Assembly (NCBI RefSeq): GCF_018224885.1
Contig: NZ_JAGTXB010000005.1
Span: 310,001-374,000 of the forward strand
Reading direction: 5' to 3'
From: Chitinophaga hostae
GTDB taxonomy: Bacteria > Bacteroidota > Bacteroidia > Chitinophagales > Chitinophagaceae
Length of the DNA stretch: 64,000 bases
Part shown: piece after piece, positions 35,805 to 46,176 of the stretch
How positions within the stretch are numbered: position 1 is the stretch's first letter
Layout: every line of letters begins with the position of its first letter
Translations under genes and position numbers: made by a program
Notes under the pieces: generated by a model
Told to the model about the DNA's origin: nothing
The model's database searches: none
Seen by the model: the letters and a program-made list of their open reading frames with translations, nothing else

Positions 35805-36698
35805 TCACTTGCCTTTTATCTTATCGCGGTATTCACCGGGCGATAATCCCGTTTTTGATTTAAAGAACGTTACAAAATAACTGACAGACTCAAAGTTCAG
35901 GTGAAAAGCAATTTCCTTTACCGGCAATACCGTACTGGCCAGCAATTCTTTTGATTTCTGCAATTTTATTTCAAGTTGATATTGTGCGGGTGAAAACCCT
36001 GTATACTGTTTAAATACTCTTCTAAACCAGGAATAGCCAATATTTAGCGTTTTAGCGATGGATTCGGGAGTAACATCATCACCGGTTTTTTCGCGCATCA
36101 TCATTCTTGCTTTATCAATCTGGTCGATGATGGCTTTATCCCGGAAGGAGTTGTTTTTCTCAGCGTAGAAGATAAAGCCCAGCAGCAGGCTGGTAATGCC
36201 GGAAAGTACTTGCTGGTAGGCCGTTTTCTGGTAATTGGCCGTTTCAATACCCTGGTTGAACAAAGCTACAATCTGTTCATTAAATCCTACATTATAGACC
36301 GGGCTTTTCCGGGAAAAGAAAAGATTACCGGTTAACTGTTTCATATAACTGCCATTAAAACCTACCCAGTATTCATTCCATCCTTTGCCTTTAAGTGGCC
36401 GGTAGGTATGCCATTCGCCGGGAAACAACAATAGGATAGTGCCGGCAACGACTTTAGTTAACTTGCAGCTTGCCGATTCAAATGAACCTTCTCCTGCTGT
36501 AATGTACAGCAGGATATATTCCTGCAACACCCTTCCGGTATTGGGACTGAACCAATATGCCGACGGATGGCTTTTAGGAGGGTAGTCGCTGTTGGGGGAT
36601 ATAACCTGGAAACCAATAGTAGTGGTATATAATCCCCACAGTTCGTCTGTTTCATTTACTGTCAGGTAGTTGACGTTTTGATTCCTTTTATTTTTCAT
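35805..36698 (-). CDS. AraC family transcriptional regulator, paralogue of 34888
   Basis: 297 residues from ATG at 36698; a GTG at 36728 is possible but adds a non-conserved tail. The cupin-like sensor (DELWGLYTTTIGFQVISPNS, LLLFPGEWHTYRPLKG) and the AraC helix-turn-helix pair (IAKTLNIGYSWFRRVFKQYT, VKEIAFHLNFESVSYFVTFF) are intact. It is tail-to-tail with its paralogue and head-to-head with susC at 37079, so the shared 350-bp region is its natural operator region. It probably activates the downstream uptake locus on sensing a sugar. Confidence 0.93.
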   Translation of the reverse strand: MKNKRNQNVNYLTVNETDELWGLYTTTIGFQVISPNSDYPPKSHPSAYWFSPNTGRVLQEYILLYITAGEGSFESASCKLTKVVAGTILLLFPGEWHTYRPLKGKGWNEYWVGFNGSYMKQLTGNLFFSRKSPVYNVGFNEQIVALFNQGIETANYQKTAYQQVLSGITSLLLGFIFYAEKNNSFRDKAIIDQIDKARMMMREKTGDDVTPESIAKTLNIGYSWFRRVFKQYTGFSPAQYQLEIKLQKSKELLASTVLPVKEIAFHLNFESVSYFVTFFKSKTGLSPGEYRDKIKGK

Positions 36699-37078
36699 TG
36701 GGTGTGTCAAAAAGTTAAATGATTCCACCAGAATTTATCAATGCACCTTTTAGATTCAGGTTACTTTGCATTACCAACTTAATTGAAAAAAAAAGATAGA
36801 CGATTACTGAAACACTAAAGTTCCGACTGACTTTAAATTGTTTTATGGCAAAGAATTTTTGATTGAAAGTTTTCATATAAAAGTAGCGTTTTTTGTGATG
36901 ATATCAACGTTTCATTCCGGCTGCAGATCGGCAACCGGAGGTTAAATTCTCGTTTGAAAAATTAATTTTTATGAATGCATCAACCACCTGTCGGCCTGCC
37001 GCCGCACAGCAATAATCGTTATTTCTAAATTGTAGATGATTCCACCACCAGCGATGTTTAAAACCAAAATCTCATGTT
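36699..37078. promoter_or_regulatory. Divergent promoter region between araC and susC
   Basis: No gene in 380 bp. The 12-mer ATGATTCCACCA occurs twice in the same orientation, at 36719-36730 and 37036-37047, one near each gene start. No exact TAnnTTTG promoter was found; GTAGCGTTTTTTG near 36887 is the nearest approach. It could be the operator region of the AraC regulator. Confidence 0.35.
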
Positions 37079-40000
37079 ATGTTAAACAAGCAATTTGATT
37101 CTCTATTGCCTATCAAAGCATCATTTTTATTGCTCTTCTTTTTGGGCATCTCACAAATTTCCTTTGCTCAGCAAAAAATAACGGTAAGCGGTCATGTTGT
37201 GTCAGACAGCAGTCAACCGATTTCCAATGTTTCTATAAGAATAAAAAGCGGGACTGCCGGTGGAACCACTGATGAAAACGGCTCCTTTAAGATTAGCGTT
37301 GCTAAGGGTGCAGTCCTGCTTTTTTCTTCTATAGGATATGAAGAGAAACGGGTAACAGCGATGAAAGATGGAGAGGTACTAACGGTGACGCTTACCCCAA
37401 GCAATGCCAGGTTAAATGACATTGTGGTAGTTGGATACGGAACTCGTAAAAAAGAAACCCTCACAGGCTCCATTGCTTCTGTTAAAGGAAGGGACCTGGT
37501 AAAATCACCGGCGGGTAATTTCTCCAATTCGTTAGCAGGCCGGCTGCCGGGTTTGGTGGCTATTACCAGAACAGGAGAACCTGGAAATGACGGATCCACA
37601 TTAAGGATACGTGGGGCCAATACATTGGGCGATAATTCCCCGCTTGTTGTTGTTGACGGTATTGCCGGCAGAAGCCTGGAACGGCTGGACCCCGCCACCA
37701 TTGAATCTGTTACGATCTTGAAAGATGCATCTGCAGCGATATACGGATCACAGGCGGCCAATGGGGTTATCCTTGTTACCACCAAACGCGGCACATCGGG
37801 TAAGCCCACCATTCAATTTTCCCTGAACCAGGGATGGAACACACCTACTGTTCTTCCCAAAATGGCGGATGCGCCACTTTATGCACAGCTGCAGAACGAA
37901 ATTTCCGCTGCTTATCATCCCGGCGACCCATTGCCTTATTCGGCAGAAGATATCCAGAAGTATAAAGATGGCTCTGATCCCTGGGGGCATCCCAATACGG
38001 ATTGGTTTAAAGAAACCATAAAGAAAAATTCTCCGCAACGTTACGGCAACTTAACGCTGTCCGGCGGGGCCGAATCAATAAAATATTTCATTTCACTCGG
38101 ATCGAATTTTATCGACGGGATTTTCAGGGATGGTGCTACCAACTATTCGCAGACTAATTTTCAAAGCAATATCGACGCAAAAGTTACTAACAGTATCCGC
38201 TTAAGTTTTGATGTGGTGGGGCGGCAGGAAAACAGGAACTATTCGGGCGGAGGCGCCAACGGCGGAAGTGCTGATCAGGCGCAGAATGTTTTCTGGGCAT
38301 TAAACAGGTCGTTCCCAACATGGCCTGCAAGATGGCCTAATGGGTTACCCGGACCGGATATTGAATATGGCGCTAACCCGGTGGTACTGGTTACTGATGC
38401 CACGGGTTATACCAAATCAAGAAGTTATATTTTTCAGAGCAATCTGCGACTAGTGATTATTATTCCATGGGTAAAAGGATTGTCGTTAACAGGTAATGCG
38501 GCAATGGACAGAACCATTGTCAGTACCAAACAGTTCAGGAAGCCATGGTTCCTTTATACCTGGGATAAAACAAGTTTAGATTCCAATGGAACCCCGCTGC
38601 TGGTAGCATCCAAAAAAGGAAATACTGATCCGCGGCTGCAACAGTGGATGGATAACAATGCTAACGTAACCCTCAATGCGCTGTTAAATTATGACAGGGT
38701 TTTTGATAAACATGATATCAAGGTCCTTTTCGCTGCAGAACGCATTGCCGGTGATAACATGAATTTCTGGGCGTTCAGAAGAAACTATACCAGTGATATT
38801 CTTGACGAACTGGATCTGGGAAGTAATGAATTAAAAGATAATGGAGGATCGTCTGGTGTGGCCCGCAGGCTGGACTATTTCGGAAGATTAAGTTATGCCT
38901 ACGATGCAAAGTACCTCGCCGAATTTGTATGGAGGTACGACGGCTCCTATATCTTTGATCCGGCGGGTAAACAATTTGGATTTTTCCCCGGCATCTCCCT
39001 GGGTTACAGGATTTCCAATGAGAGATTCTGGAAAGATAATATCTCTTTTATCAATGAAATGAAAATAAGAGGCTCCTGGGGAAAAACCGGTAACGACCGC
39101 ATAGGGCCATATCAATACCTAACTACCTATGGCTATAACGGCGGTTATGTATTCAACGAAAATGTTCCCCAACAAGCATTGAAAGCATTACGTATTCCAA
39201 ACGCAGGGGTCACCTGGGAGATAGCCAATCAATCCAATATTGGTGCTGATGTGGAACTGCTCAACAATAAACTGGCCATTAGCGCGGACTATTTCTACAA
39301 CCTGCGCACAAACATTCTGGCCTACAGAAATGCTTCCGTACCAGGTTCTGCGGGGCTTAGCCTGCCGCAGGAAAATATCGGGGAAGTGGTTAACAAAGGC
39401 TTTGAATTGCAGGCTTCATATCGTGGCAGTGCAGGCGATTTCAGGTACCAGGTATCTGCCAACGGGGCCTGGGCAAGGAATCATATCAAATTCTGGGATG
39501 AAACACCAGGTGTTCCGGACTACCAGAGATCTACGGGTAACCAGATGAATGCAAGATTGTATTACCAGGCAATAGGCGTGTTCGCAGACCAGGCAGCGGT
39601 TGATAAATACCCTCATTGGACCGGCGCCCGCCCTGGTGATATTATATTTAAAGATGTAAATAATGATGGACAGATTGATGGTCAGGACCAGGTCAGAAGC
39701 AGGAAAACCACCATACCAACATTTACAGGTGGCCTCAGTATCGATTTACAGTATAAGAACTTTTACGCCAATGTATTATTCCAGGGAGCGGCCGGTGCGG
39801 AAAGATCCTACCGGACTTTCTCCGGCGGGCCAGGTGTTGGGAACTTTATGTATAACCTTGTAAAAGACCGCTGGACGCCGGAACACCCAAGTGCTGTTAA
39901 TCCAAGAGTATGGGAACGTGGCGGCGCATACTGGATGACAGATGGAGAACCTAATAATACTTACTTCGTTAGAAACAGTGATTATTTAAGATTGAAAAAC

Positions 40001-40216
40001 TTTGAAGTTGGTTATAACCTGTCATCCGGTATTGCACAGAAAATCGGTATACAATCACTGAGGATTTATGTCAGCGCCCTGAACTTTTTAACGTTTACGA
40101 AGATGAAAGATTTCGATCCTGAATCTCCGGACGACGCTCCTGGCTCCATTTGGGTGAACAGTGAGGTGTATCCTTTGAACAAAACCACCAACATTGGATT
40201 AACGGCAACATTCTAA
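37079..40216 (+). CDS. SusC/RagA TonB-dependent outer-membrane transporter without STN domain
   Basis: Protein of 1045 residues. Signal peptide 1-30 (LGISQISFAQ), then directly the CarboxypepD_reg-like domain 33-110 (VSGHVVSDSSQPISNVSIRI). SusC box VVVGYGTRKK at 116-125, plug (SPLVVVDGIAGRSLERLDPA, SQAANGVILVTTKRG) and barrel ending in GLTATF. Unlike the two SusC proteins at 4.6 and 11.6 kb it lacks the STN signalling domain, which agrees with the lack of FecR/sigma genes here and with AraC control. It imports oligosaccharides with the SusD encoded 11 bp downstream. Confidence 0.95.
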   Translation: MLNKQFDSLLPIKASFLLLFFLGISQISFAQQKITVSGHVVSDSSQPISNVSIRIKSGTAGGTTDENGSFKISVAKGAVLLFSSIGYEEKRVTAMKDGEVLTVTLTPSNARLNDIVVVGYGTRKKETLTGSIASVKGRDLVKSPAGNFSNSLAGRLPGLVAITRTGEPGNDGSTLRIRGANTLGDNSPLVVVDGIAGRSLERLDPATIESVTILKDASAAIYGSQAANGVILVTTKRGTSGKPTIQFSLNQGWNTPTVLPKMADAPLYAQLQNEISAAYHPGDPLPYSAEDIQKYKDGSDPWGHPNTDWFKETIKKNSPQRYGNLTLSGGAESIKYFISLGSNFIDGIFRDGATNYSQTNFQSNIDAKVTNSIRLSFDVVGRQENRNYSGGGANGGSADQAQNVFWALNRSFPTWPARWPNGLPGPDIEYGANPVVLVTDATGYTKSRSYIFQSNLRLVIIIPWVKGLSLTGNAAMDRTIVSTKQFRKPWFLYTWDKTSLDSNGTPLLVASKKGNTDPRLQQWMDNNANVTLNALLNYDRVFDKHDIKVLFAAERIAGDNMNFWAFRRNYTSDILDELDLGSNELKDNGGSSGVARRLDYFGRLSYAYDAKYLAEFVWRYDGSYIFDPAGKQFGFFPGISLGYRISNERFWKDNISFINEMKIRGSWGKTGNDRIGPYQYLTTYGYNGGYVFNENVPQQALKALRIPNAGVTWEIANQSNIGADVELLNNKLAISADYFYNLRTNILAYRNASVPGSAGLSLPQENIGEVVNKGFELQASYRGSAGDFRYQVSANGAWARNHIKFWDETPGVPDYQRSTGNQMNARLYYQAIGVFADQAAVDKYPHWTGARPGDIIFKDVNNDGQIDGQDQVRSRKTTIPTFTGGLSIDLQYKNFYANVLFQGAAGAERSYRTFSGGPGVGNFMYNLVKDRWTPEHPSAVNPRVWERGGAYWMTDGEPNNTYFVRNSDYLRLKNFEVGYNLSSGIAQKIGIQSLRIYVSALNFLTFTKMKDFDPESPDDAPGSIWVNSEVYPLNKTTNIGLTATF

Positions 40217-40227
40217 AATCAACGTGT

Positions 40228-42006
40228 ATGAATTACAGCAACTCAAACTTAATATATATCGCCATCGGGTCTATGTCACTGCTGCTAACATCATGTGGCA
40301 AAAGTTTCCTTGATACAAAACCTTCCACGCAATTTGCAGAAGCAGATATCTGGTCTGATCCCAACCTGATACAACTGAATATGAATAGTATTTACAACCA
40401 GAACGCCTGGTCGTTCTTCCTGACATCGCTGGCTGTAGACGAGGCCCGGTGCTATGATGGCGGTAATGATTATAATATGAGCAATATGCTGATGTCGCCT
40501 GATAACGCGGGCTGGGGCGACTGGAATGGCAGGTACAGCGCGATCCGCGACTGCAATATATTCCTGGAAAATATAGACAAATTGCCGGATAATCCGGCGC
40601 TGATTGATGGCGTTACATTGAAAGACAGGTTGAAAGGCGAAGCCACTTTTTTTAGGGCCTGGTATTACCAGTTGCTCATCAGTTATTTTGGCGGAGTACC
40701 CCTGATTACGAAATCCTATAAATTAACAGACGACTTCTCCGCTGCCCGGAACAGTTATGCGGAGTGCGTACAGTTTATTTCCGGTGAATGTGATAAGGCG
40801 GCTGCATTATTGCCCCTGGTGAATACCGCAGTCAACAAAGGAAGAGTAACAAAAGGAGCCGCTTTGGCACTTAAATCAAGGGTATTGCTGTATGCTGCCA
40901 GCGATCTTCACAATACAACATTCCCCGGGTTTTCCAACCCGGAGCTGCTCGGGTATGTGGATGGCGACAGGAAGCAACGCTGGCAGGCGGCGAAGTCCGC
41001 TGCCAAAGCTGTAATGGACCTGGGCATATATGGTCTGTATCAGCCTGACCCTGCATCCGCAGAGGAGGCCGTACAGAATTATGAGGACCTGTTTATCTCA
41101 AAAAATAGTATAGAAGACATCTTCATTCGTTACTACAACGCTTCTGTAAACCAGGGAGCCGATTACTGGCAGGTTTTCCCCACCGGATATGGTGGTATTG
41201 AAACAAACGGCGCCCCCGGCGAATTGGTAGACGCTTATGAAATGAGTGATGGCACTAAATTCTCCAGAACTAATCCTGCACAGAACCTGGAGCCCTATAA
41301 AAACAGGGATCCGCGTTTTTACGCTTCCGTTTTATACGAAGGGGCGAAATTCAGGTCAAGACCATCGAACCTACTGGCAGCCGACCCCGTGGGAGTTTTG
41401 CAGGTAGGTACCTGGGAAAAGTGGGATGCGGCTACTAATAAAATCGTTTATACTTACGGGTTAGATAGCAGGAATAGCGTGGTTTATGGAGGCGGTTATA
41501 ATAATACCGGCACTTGTATGCTCAAATTTGTAAACCGCAAAACCGACATGTATGTAAATCACCAGGATGACCTTACCTGGCGCTTCATCCGGTACAGCGA
41601 AATCATTCTCAATTATGCAGAGGCCTGTATTGGATTGGGCCAGGATGGGGAAGCACGCACCTACATTAATATGATCAGGAAAAAAGCAGCTATGCCTGAT
41701 GTAGTGGACGCAGGAGCCGCCTTATTGGCAAGATACCGGAATGAAAGACGCATTGAACTGGTGTACGAAAATCACCGCTTTTTTGATGTGCGCCGCTGGA
41801 TGATCGGGCCGGAAGCCTATCACCCGATGCATGGGGTTAATGTTGTGTACAAACTGAATCCCGATCATACAACCGCCACCATCCCCACTGTTACCCCGGT
41901 AGAGATCACAAGTGGAAAGTGGGATAATAAGGCCTACTTTTTACCAATCGCCAGAAGTGAAATGAATAAGAACCATAAGTTAGTGCAGAACCCCGGCTAT
42001 AAATAA
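40228..42006 (+). CDS. RagB/SusD family outer-membrane lipoprotein
   Basis: Protein of 592 residues. Lipobox LLTSC (cysteine at about residue 23), mature start GKSFLDTKPSTQFAEADIW. Helical core (LKGEATFFRAWYYQLLISYF, GRVTKGAALALKSRVLLYAA) and C-terminal SusD domain (LARYRNERRIELVYENHRFF, DVRRWMIGPEAY, PGYK end). It is the surface glycan-binding lid of the SusC encoded just before it. Confidence 0.95.
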   Translation: MNYSNSNLIYIAIGSMSLLLTSCGKSFLDTKPSTQFAEADIWSDPNLIQLNMNSIYNQNAWSFFLTSLAVDEARCYDGGNDYNMSNMLMSPDNAGWGDWNGRYSAIRDCNIFLENIDKLPDNPALIDGVTLKDRLKGEATFFRAWYYQLLISYFGGVPLITKSYKLTDDFSAARNSYAECVQFISGECDKAAALLPLVNTAVNKGRVTKGAALALKSRVLLYAASDLHNTTFPGFSNPELLGYVDGDRKQRWQAAKSAAKAVMDLGIYGLYQPDPASAEEAVQNYEDLFISKNSIEDIFIRYYNASVNQGADYWQVFPTGYGGIETNGAPGELVDAYEMSDGTKFSRTNPAQNLEPYKNRDPRFYASVLYEGAKFRSRPSNLLAADPVGVLQVGTWEKWDAATNKIVYTYGLDSRNSVVYGGGYNNTGTCMLKFVNRKTDMYVNHQDDLTWRFIRYSEIILNYAEACIGLGQDGEARTYINMIRKKAAMPDVVDAGAALLARYRNERRIELVYENHRFFDVRRWMIGPEAYHPMHGVNVVYKLNPDHTTATIPTVTPVEITSGKWDNKAYFLPIARSEMNKNHKLVQNPGYK

Positions 42007-42074
42007 TATAGCCTGTAGCAGTAATCGATTTTTATTGAAATAATATTCATACCAGTTATTAACTCAAAATAGTA

Positions 42075-45000
42075 ATGAAATATACATATCTGAACATCCT
42101 TTTTACCGGTTGCTTGCTGACAATTACTTTGAGCATATCCGGGCAATCTGAATGGCAAAAAAAATATAGCGATCCCAAAACGGTTCAACAAATGTTTGTT
42201 AACCCTCCCATGTTCTATGCTCCCCATACTTTCTGGTTCTGGGATGATACCATCAGGGATGCGCATTTCACGGCTACTATGGCAGAGGAAATGATGAAGC
42301 AGGGACTGAACCCCGGATATGCACATCCCCGGGGTTCAATGGATCGCTTAAACCCGGCATTTTCTTCTTTACCATATAAGCAATACCTGGAAAAACCCTG
42401 GTTCAGCAGTTTCGGAAATGCTATGCAGGCAGCAAAGAACAAAGGATTTACCCTGGGGTATTGTGATGAATATGACTGGCCAAGCGGGCAGGCAGCAGGA
42501 CGGGTATTAGCGCAGCATCCTGAGCTGGAGGCAAAATACCTGGATTGGAAACGGTATAAGGTAATGGGGAAATCGACCGTTTCTTATGATTCAACAGATT
42601 TTGCCGTGGCAGGTAAAATGGCCGGCAATGTCATTGATGCCTCATCACTACGGATCATTGGAGAAGGAAATCATTTCAAATGGACGGCGCCACCGGGAGA
42701 ATGGGTGGTGTATACTTACACAAAAAGATTCCATCCCGGTATTGATGGGGGGAAAGTTAATTACCTCGACCCCAGATTAATGGAAGTTTTCATTCCGCTT
42801 GTTCACGCGCAGTACGCCAAACATTTTGCAAATGATATGGGCAAAACAATTCCTGGTGTTTTTGTTGACAATGAAGGCGACTATGGCTGGCGGATGGCGT
42901 GGTCAGAATATCTTGCCCAACGGTATAAGGAAATGAAAAACCAGGATATCCGTTTATGGCTTCCCCTTTTAACGGAAAAGGACAACAACGGTTTGTTTGC
43001 AAAAGCCCGTTGCGATTGGTTTGATGTTGTTTCAGACGTATATAACAAATGCTACTTTGAGCCTTTGGTGAACTGGCTCAAACAATACAATATGTATTAC
43101 ATCTCCAATTTGTGGGAAGAATCATTGTTGTTGCAAACTGCCGCCATGGGTGATTTTATGCGCGTTACAAGAACAGTAACTATGCCCGGAACGGATTGCC
43201 TTTTAATGAGATCGCAGGATGTGCACGATTTTAAGGAAGTGCAAACAGTAGCTGAACTGGAAGATCGTCCTTTTATGAGTGAAATTATGGGCGTTGCGGG
43301 ATGGGAGCAAACCCCCGCTATGATGAAAATGACCATTAATTCTATTACTTCATTTGGTATTAACCACGTGGTGCCACATGGCATTAACGTGAACCGGAAA
43401 ATTGAACAGGACCCGTATCCGCCGGATTGGTTTACCGAGAATCCATATTGGCCTTATTTGCATAACTGGACGGACTTTTCCAGGCGGGCTGCTTTTGTAA
43501 ATAGGCAAAGTAAGCTGGTAGCGGATGTTCTCCTGGTAAACCCGCTTGAAAGTATCTGGGCAAATGCGGAAGGCTTTTTTACGCATGAGGAAAGTTTTAG
43601 CCTGCTGGAAGGCAAAGAGATCTGGGATACGCTTTCACTGGAGATTAACCAGGTGTATTCCGATGCTATGAGAGAATTGAATAAAAATAACATCGACTTT
43701 TTAATCGCTGATAAATATTACCTGGATAAGGGGAAAACGGAAACCATTAACAGCGGTGTAAAGATCACTATTAATGACCACAACTTCTCGGCGATCGTTC
43801 TTCCACCTGCTTGTGTTATTTCTCATGCGGTATCAGGTAAGATACTTGAATTTGCTAAAAAGGGAGGCGTTGTGCTGCTCCTGGGTACAACACCCGACGG
43901 ATCGCCGGAGAAAGGCATGAAAGATGCATTGATCATTAGCCAGATGAACACATTAAAGCGGTTGCCCAATGTTATTGACCTGTCGGGAGACAAGGACAGG
44001 CTTGGTAAAATGGTTACTGCTTTGAATGAAAAAATCCGGCCACAGATCCGGTTGGAAAACTCGGGCCGGCTTTACACAGCTCACAGAACTATTTCCAATA
44101 ACCACTTTTACTGGCTTGCCAATAATTCCGATACCCTGAGAAATTTTTCAGCCTGGTTCAGGGATGGTGATGGCACGGCTCAGATATGGAATTGCGAAAC
44201 CGGGGAACGTAAACCCGTTGCATACGTGAAGGAGAAGGGATATAACAAAGTCAGCATGAGTTTACAACCTTACGAAGGCTATTGGCTCGTATTTGAGCCC
44301 GGAACAAGCGATATGGATCCGTTGGTGCAGCATGAATCTGATTTAAAAGAAATTCAGCTCGATGATAAATGGACCATCAGCTATCCGGGGAAAGACACTG
44401 TTTATAAAACCACGGCTACTTCATTCACTTTAGCCGACAACGGGTTAAGCGAAGATCTTATGCTGTTGGCATATAATGATTCAAAATGGAAGTATACCAG
44501 TTTTATGACAGCGCAAAAACGGAACGGGGATGGGCAGAAAGATGAGATAAAAGATAATGATACCACCGGTTACCGCTACTGGAGGGTTAATATACCGGTT
44601 GGTGCAAAAAGGGTGGTGATCCCTGATAATATGATTGGCACAACGGTTTGGATGGATGGCGTAAAAACAGACGTAGCTGCGGCGTCAATTGATTTGCCTG
44701 CTGATGCACGGTTGCTGTCGTTTGCAAGGTCCGTTAAAAGTGAGCAGACACTGACTGCTCCGTTGAAATTTATTGTTGGCAGTAAAACAAACTGCACACT
44801 GCAATCCTGGTATGCCTATGGACTTCAGCAGTATTCAGGATATATTGATTATGAAGTACCCGTTGTGCTAGAAGATGTAAGTAACAGGACTTCCATAGAT
44901 CTTGGTGATGTAAAATATATGGCGGAAGTGTTTGTAAATAATAAACCCGTTGGCAATAGGCTATGGGCTCCTTTTGTATTTGATATATCCGGATACCTGC

Positions 45001-45170
45001 AGAAGGGAGAAAATAAAATAAGAATACGGGTCGGGAACCTGATGGTTAATGAAATGTGGATGAAAGCGGATCTGGGCAAGCTCCGCACCTGGGGCTGGGT
45101 AGGTGTGCCCGATTTTAGTAAGTATGACGCTGGTTTGTTAGGGCCGGTTAAGTTAATACAGGCAAAATAA
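42075..45170 (+). CDS. GH106-like alpha-L-rhamnosidase
   Basis: Protein of 1031 residues, usual for the family. Signal peptide to about residue 24 (ITLSISGQ). The N-terminal region (FYAPHTFWFWDDTIRDAHF, MKQGLNPGYAHPRGSMDRL, LGYCDEYDWPSGQAAGR) is characteristic of the large GH106-type rhamnosidases with a TIM-barrel catalytic core. The C-terminal part has beta-sandwich, sugar-binding-like modules (LEDVSNRTSIDLGDVKYMAE, PFVFDISGYLQKGENKIRIR). It should release terminal L-rhamnose from plant or microbial polysaccharides in the periplasm. I cannot point to the catalytic acids with confidence. It is the first enzyme gene after susC/susD. Confidence 0.82.
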   Translation: MKYTYLNILFTGCLLTITLSISGQSEWQKKYSDPKTVQQMFVNPPMFYAPHTFWFWDDTIRDAHFTATMAEEMMKQGLNPGYAHPRGSMDRLNPAFSSLPYKQYLEKPWFSSFGNAMQAAKNKGFTLGYCDEYDWPSGQAAGRVLAQHPELEAKYLDWKRYKVMGKSTVSYDSTDFAVAGKMAGNVIDASSLRIIGEGNHFKWTAPPGEWVVYTYTKRFHPGIDGGKVNYLDPRLMEVFIPLVHAQYAKHFANDMGKTIPGVFVDNEGDYGWRMAWSEYLAQRYKEMKNQDIRLWLPLLTEKDNNGLFAKARCDWFDVVSDVYNKCYFEPLVNWLKQYNMYYISNLWEESLLLQTAAMGDFMRVTRTVTMPGTDCLLMRSQDVHDFKEVQTVAELEDRPFMSEIMGVAGWEQTPAMMKMTINSITSFGINHVVPHGINVNRKIEQDPYPPDWFTENPYWPYLHNWTDFSRRAAFVNRQSKLVADVLLVNPLESIWANAEGFFTHEESFSLLEGKEIWDTLSLEINQVYSDAMRELNKNNIDFLIADKYYLDKGKTETINSGVKITINDHNFSAIVLPPACVISHAVSGKILEFAKKGGVVLLLGTTPDGSPEKGMKDALIISQMNTLKRLPNVIDLSGDKDRLGKMVTALNEKIRPQIRLENSGRLYTAHRTISNNHFYWLANNSDTLRNFSAWFRDGDGTAQIWNCETGERKPVAYVKEKGYNKVSMSLQPYEGYWLVFEPGTSDMDPLVQHESDLKEIQLDDKWTISYPGKDTVYKTTATSFTLADNGLSEDLMLLAYNDSKWKYTSFMTAQKRNGDGQKDEIKDNDTTGYRYWRVNIPVGAKRVVIPDNMIGTTVWMDGVKTDVAAASIDLPADARLLSFARSVKSEQTLTAPLKFIVGSKTNCTLQSWYAYGLQQYSGYIDYEVPVVLEDVSNRTSIDLGDVKYMAEVFVNNKPVGNRLWAPFVFDISGYLQKGENKIRIRVGNLMVNEMWMKADLGKLRTWGWVGVPDFSKYDAGLLGPVKLIQAK

Positions 45171-45236
45171 TAATACTATGGGCTTACAGGTATTTTCCTG
45201 GTACGCCTGATATTTTTCAAAAAAAGTTGCAGATAT

Positions 45237-46061
45237 ATGAACACCTTACTCACGCAAAAGCAGATTCAATCTTATCGGGAAGATGGATTTTTATTAATTG
45301 AGAACTTTCTTAACGAGGAAGAACTTTCCCATTGGCGGCAGGTTATTACGGAGGCTGTTGAACAGAGAGATGGCAGGAAAATGCCCGGCAGTGATAAAAA
45401 AATGGGCGAAGATGACGGGATCAATAAGGAAAGTGAATATTTTGGAAAGGTGTTTGACCAGATGATTAATATCTGGCAAACAAATGATGCGGCAAGGCAG
45501 ATTATGCTTGATGAGAGATTGGGCAAAATGGCCGCAGAATTAGCAGGGTGGAACAGTACCCGGATCTGGCATGACCAGGTGCTCATAAAGCGTCCCTGGG
45601 CCAACCCTACCTCATGGCACCTCGATACGCCTTTCTGGTCGTTCTCCGACAAGCGGGCGCTATCAATATGGGTAGCATTAGACGACGCTACAAATGAAAA
45701 CGGTTGTCTGTATTTTATTCCCGGATCTTATCATGAAACCAGTTTTGAAAACCAGGGCATCGGGAAAAATATGGATGCAATATTCCAGGTTTACCCACAG
45801 CTCGTAACGAAGAGGTCTGTTGCTGCACCCATGAAGGCAGGTAGTTGTTCTTTTCATAATGGTTTAACAATACACGGCGCGGGGGCCAATATGACTAATG
45901 GCTTCCGCAGGGCGATGACCTGCGCTTATATGCCTGATGGTGCGAGGTTTAACGGCATAAAGAATATATTAAGTGATGCGCAGGTAGCCAGGTTGGAAGT
46001 CGGGGACCTGCTGGATGATGATGCACAGAACCCGCTGATTTATACAGCCGGGATCCAATAA
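45237..46061 (+). CDS. Phytanoyl-CoA dioxygenase (PhyH) family protein
   Basis: Protein of 274 residues, one double-stranded beta-helix of the Fe(II)/2-oxoglutarate dioxygenase type. The iron triad is visible: H128 and D130 in SWHLDTPFW and H213 in TIHGAGAN. R224 or R225 (GFRRAM) should bind 2-oxoglutarate. There is no signal peptide, so it is cytoplasmic. It follows the rhamnosidase gene by 66 bp on the same strand and is probably co-transcribed, so it may hydroxylate or demethylate a sugar or aglycone released by the locus. Such PhyH genes occur in Bacteroidota glycan loci, but the substrate is unknown. Confidence 0.88.
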   Translation: MNTLLTQKQIQSYREDGFLLIENFLNEEELSHWRQVITEAVEQRDGRKMPGSDKKMGEDDGINKESEYFGKVFDQMINIWQTNDAARQIMLDERLGKMAAELAGWNSTRIWHDQVLIKRPWANPTSWHLDTPFWSFSDKRALSIWVALDDATNENGCLYFIPGSYHETSFENQGIGKNMDAIFQVYPQLVTKRSVAAPMKAGSCSFHNGLTIHGAGANMTNGFRRAMTCAYMPDGARFNGIKNILSDAQVARLEVGDLLDDDAQNPLIYTAGIQ

Positions 46062-46115
46062 ACCCATCGGGTAATCCTGATTCAAAATATATTCCATAAA
46101 GGGTGTAAAACGTAC

Positions 46116-46146
46116 AAAACCGGGGTTCTTTCAGAGTCCCGGTTTT
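46116..46146. terminator. Bidirectional terminator between convergent genes
   Basis: Perfect arms AAAACCGGG and CCCGGTTTT with a 13-nt loop, between the dioxygenase gene (+) and the glycosidase gene (-), serving both. Confidence 0.75.
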
Positions 46147-46176
46147 ATACGCTTATATTCGATTGAAAGGAGGAGC

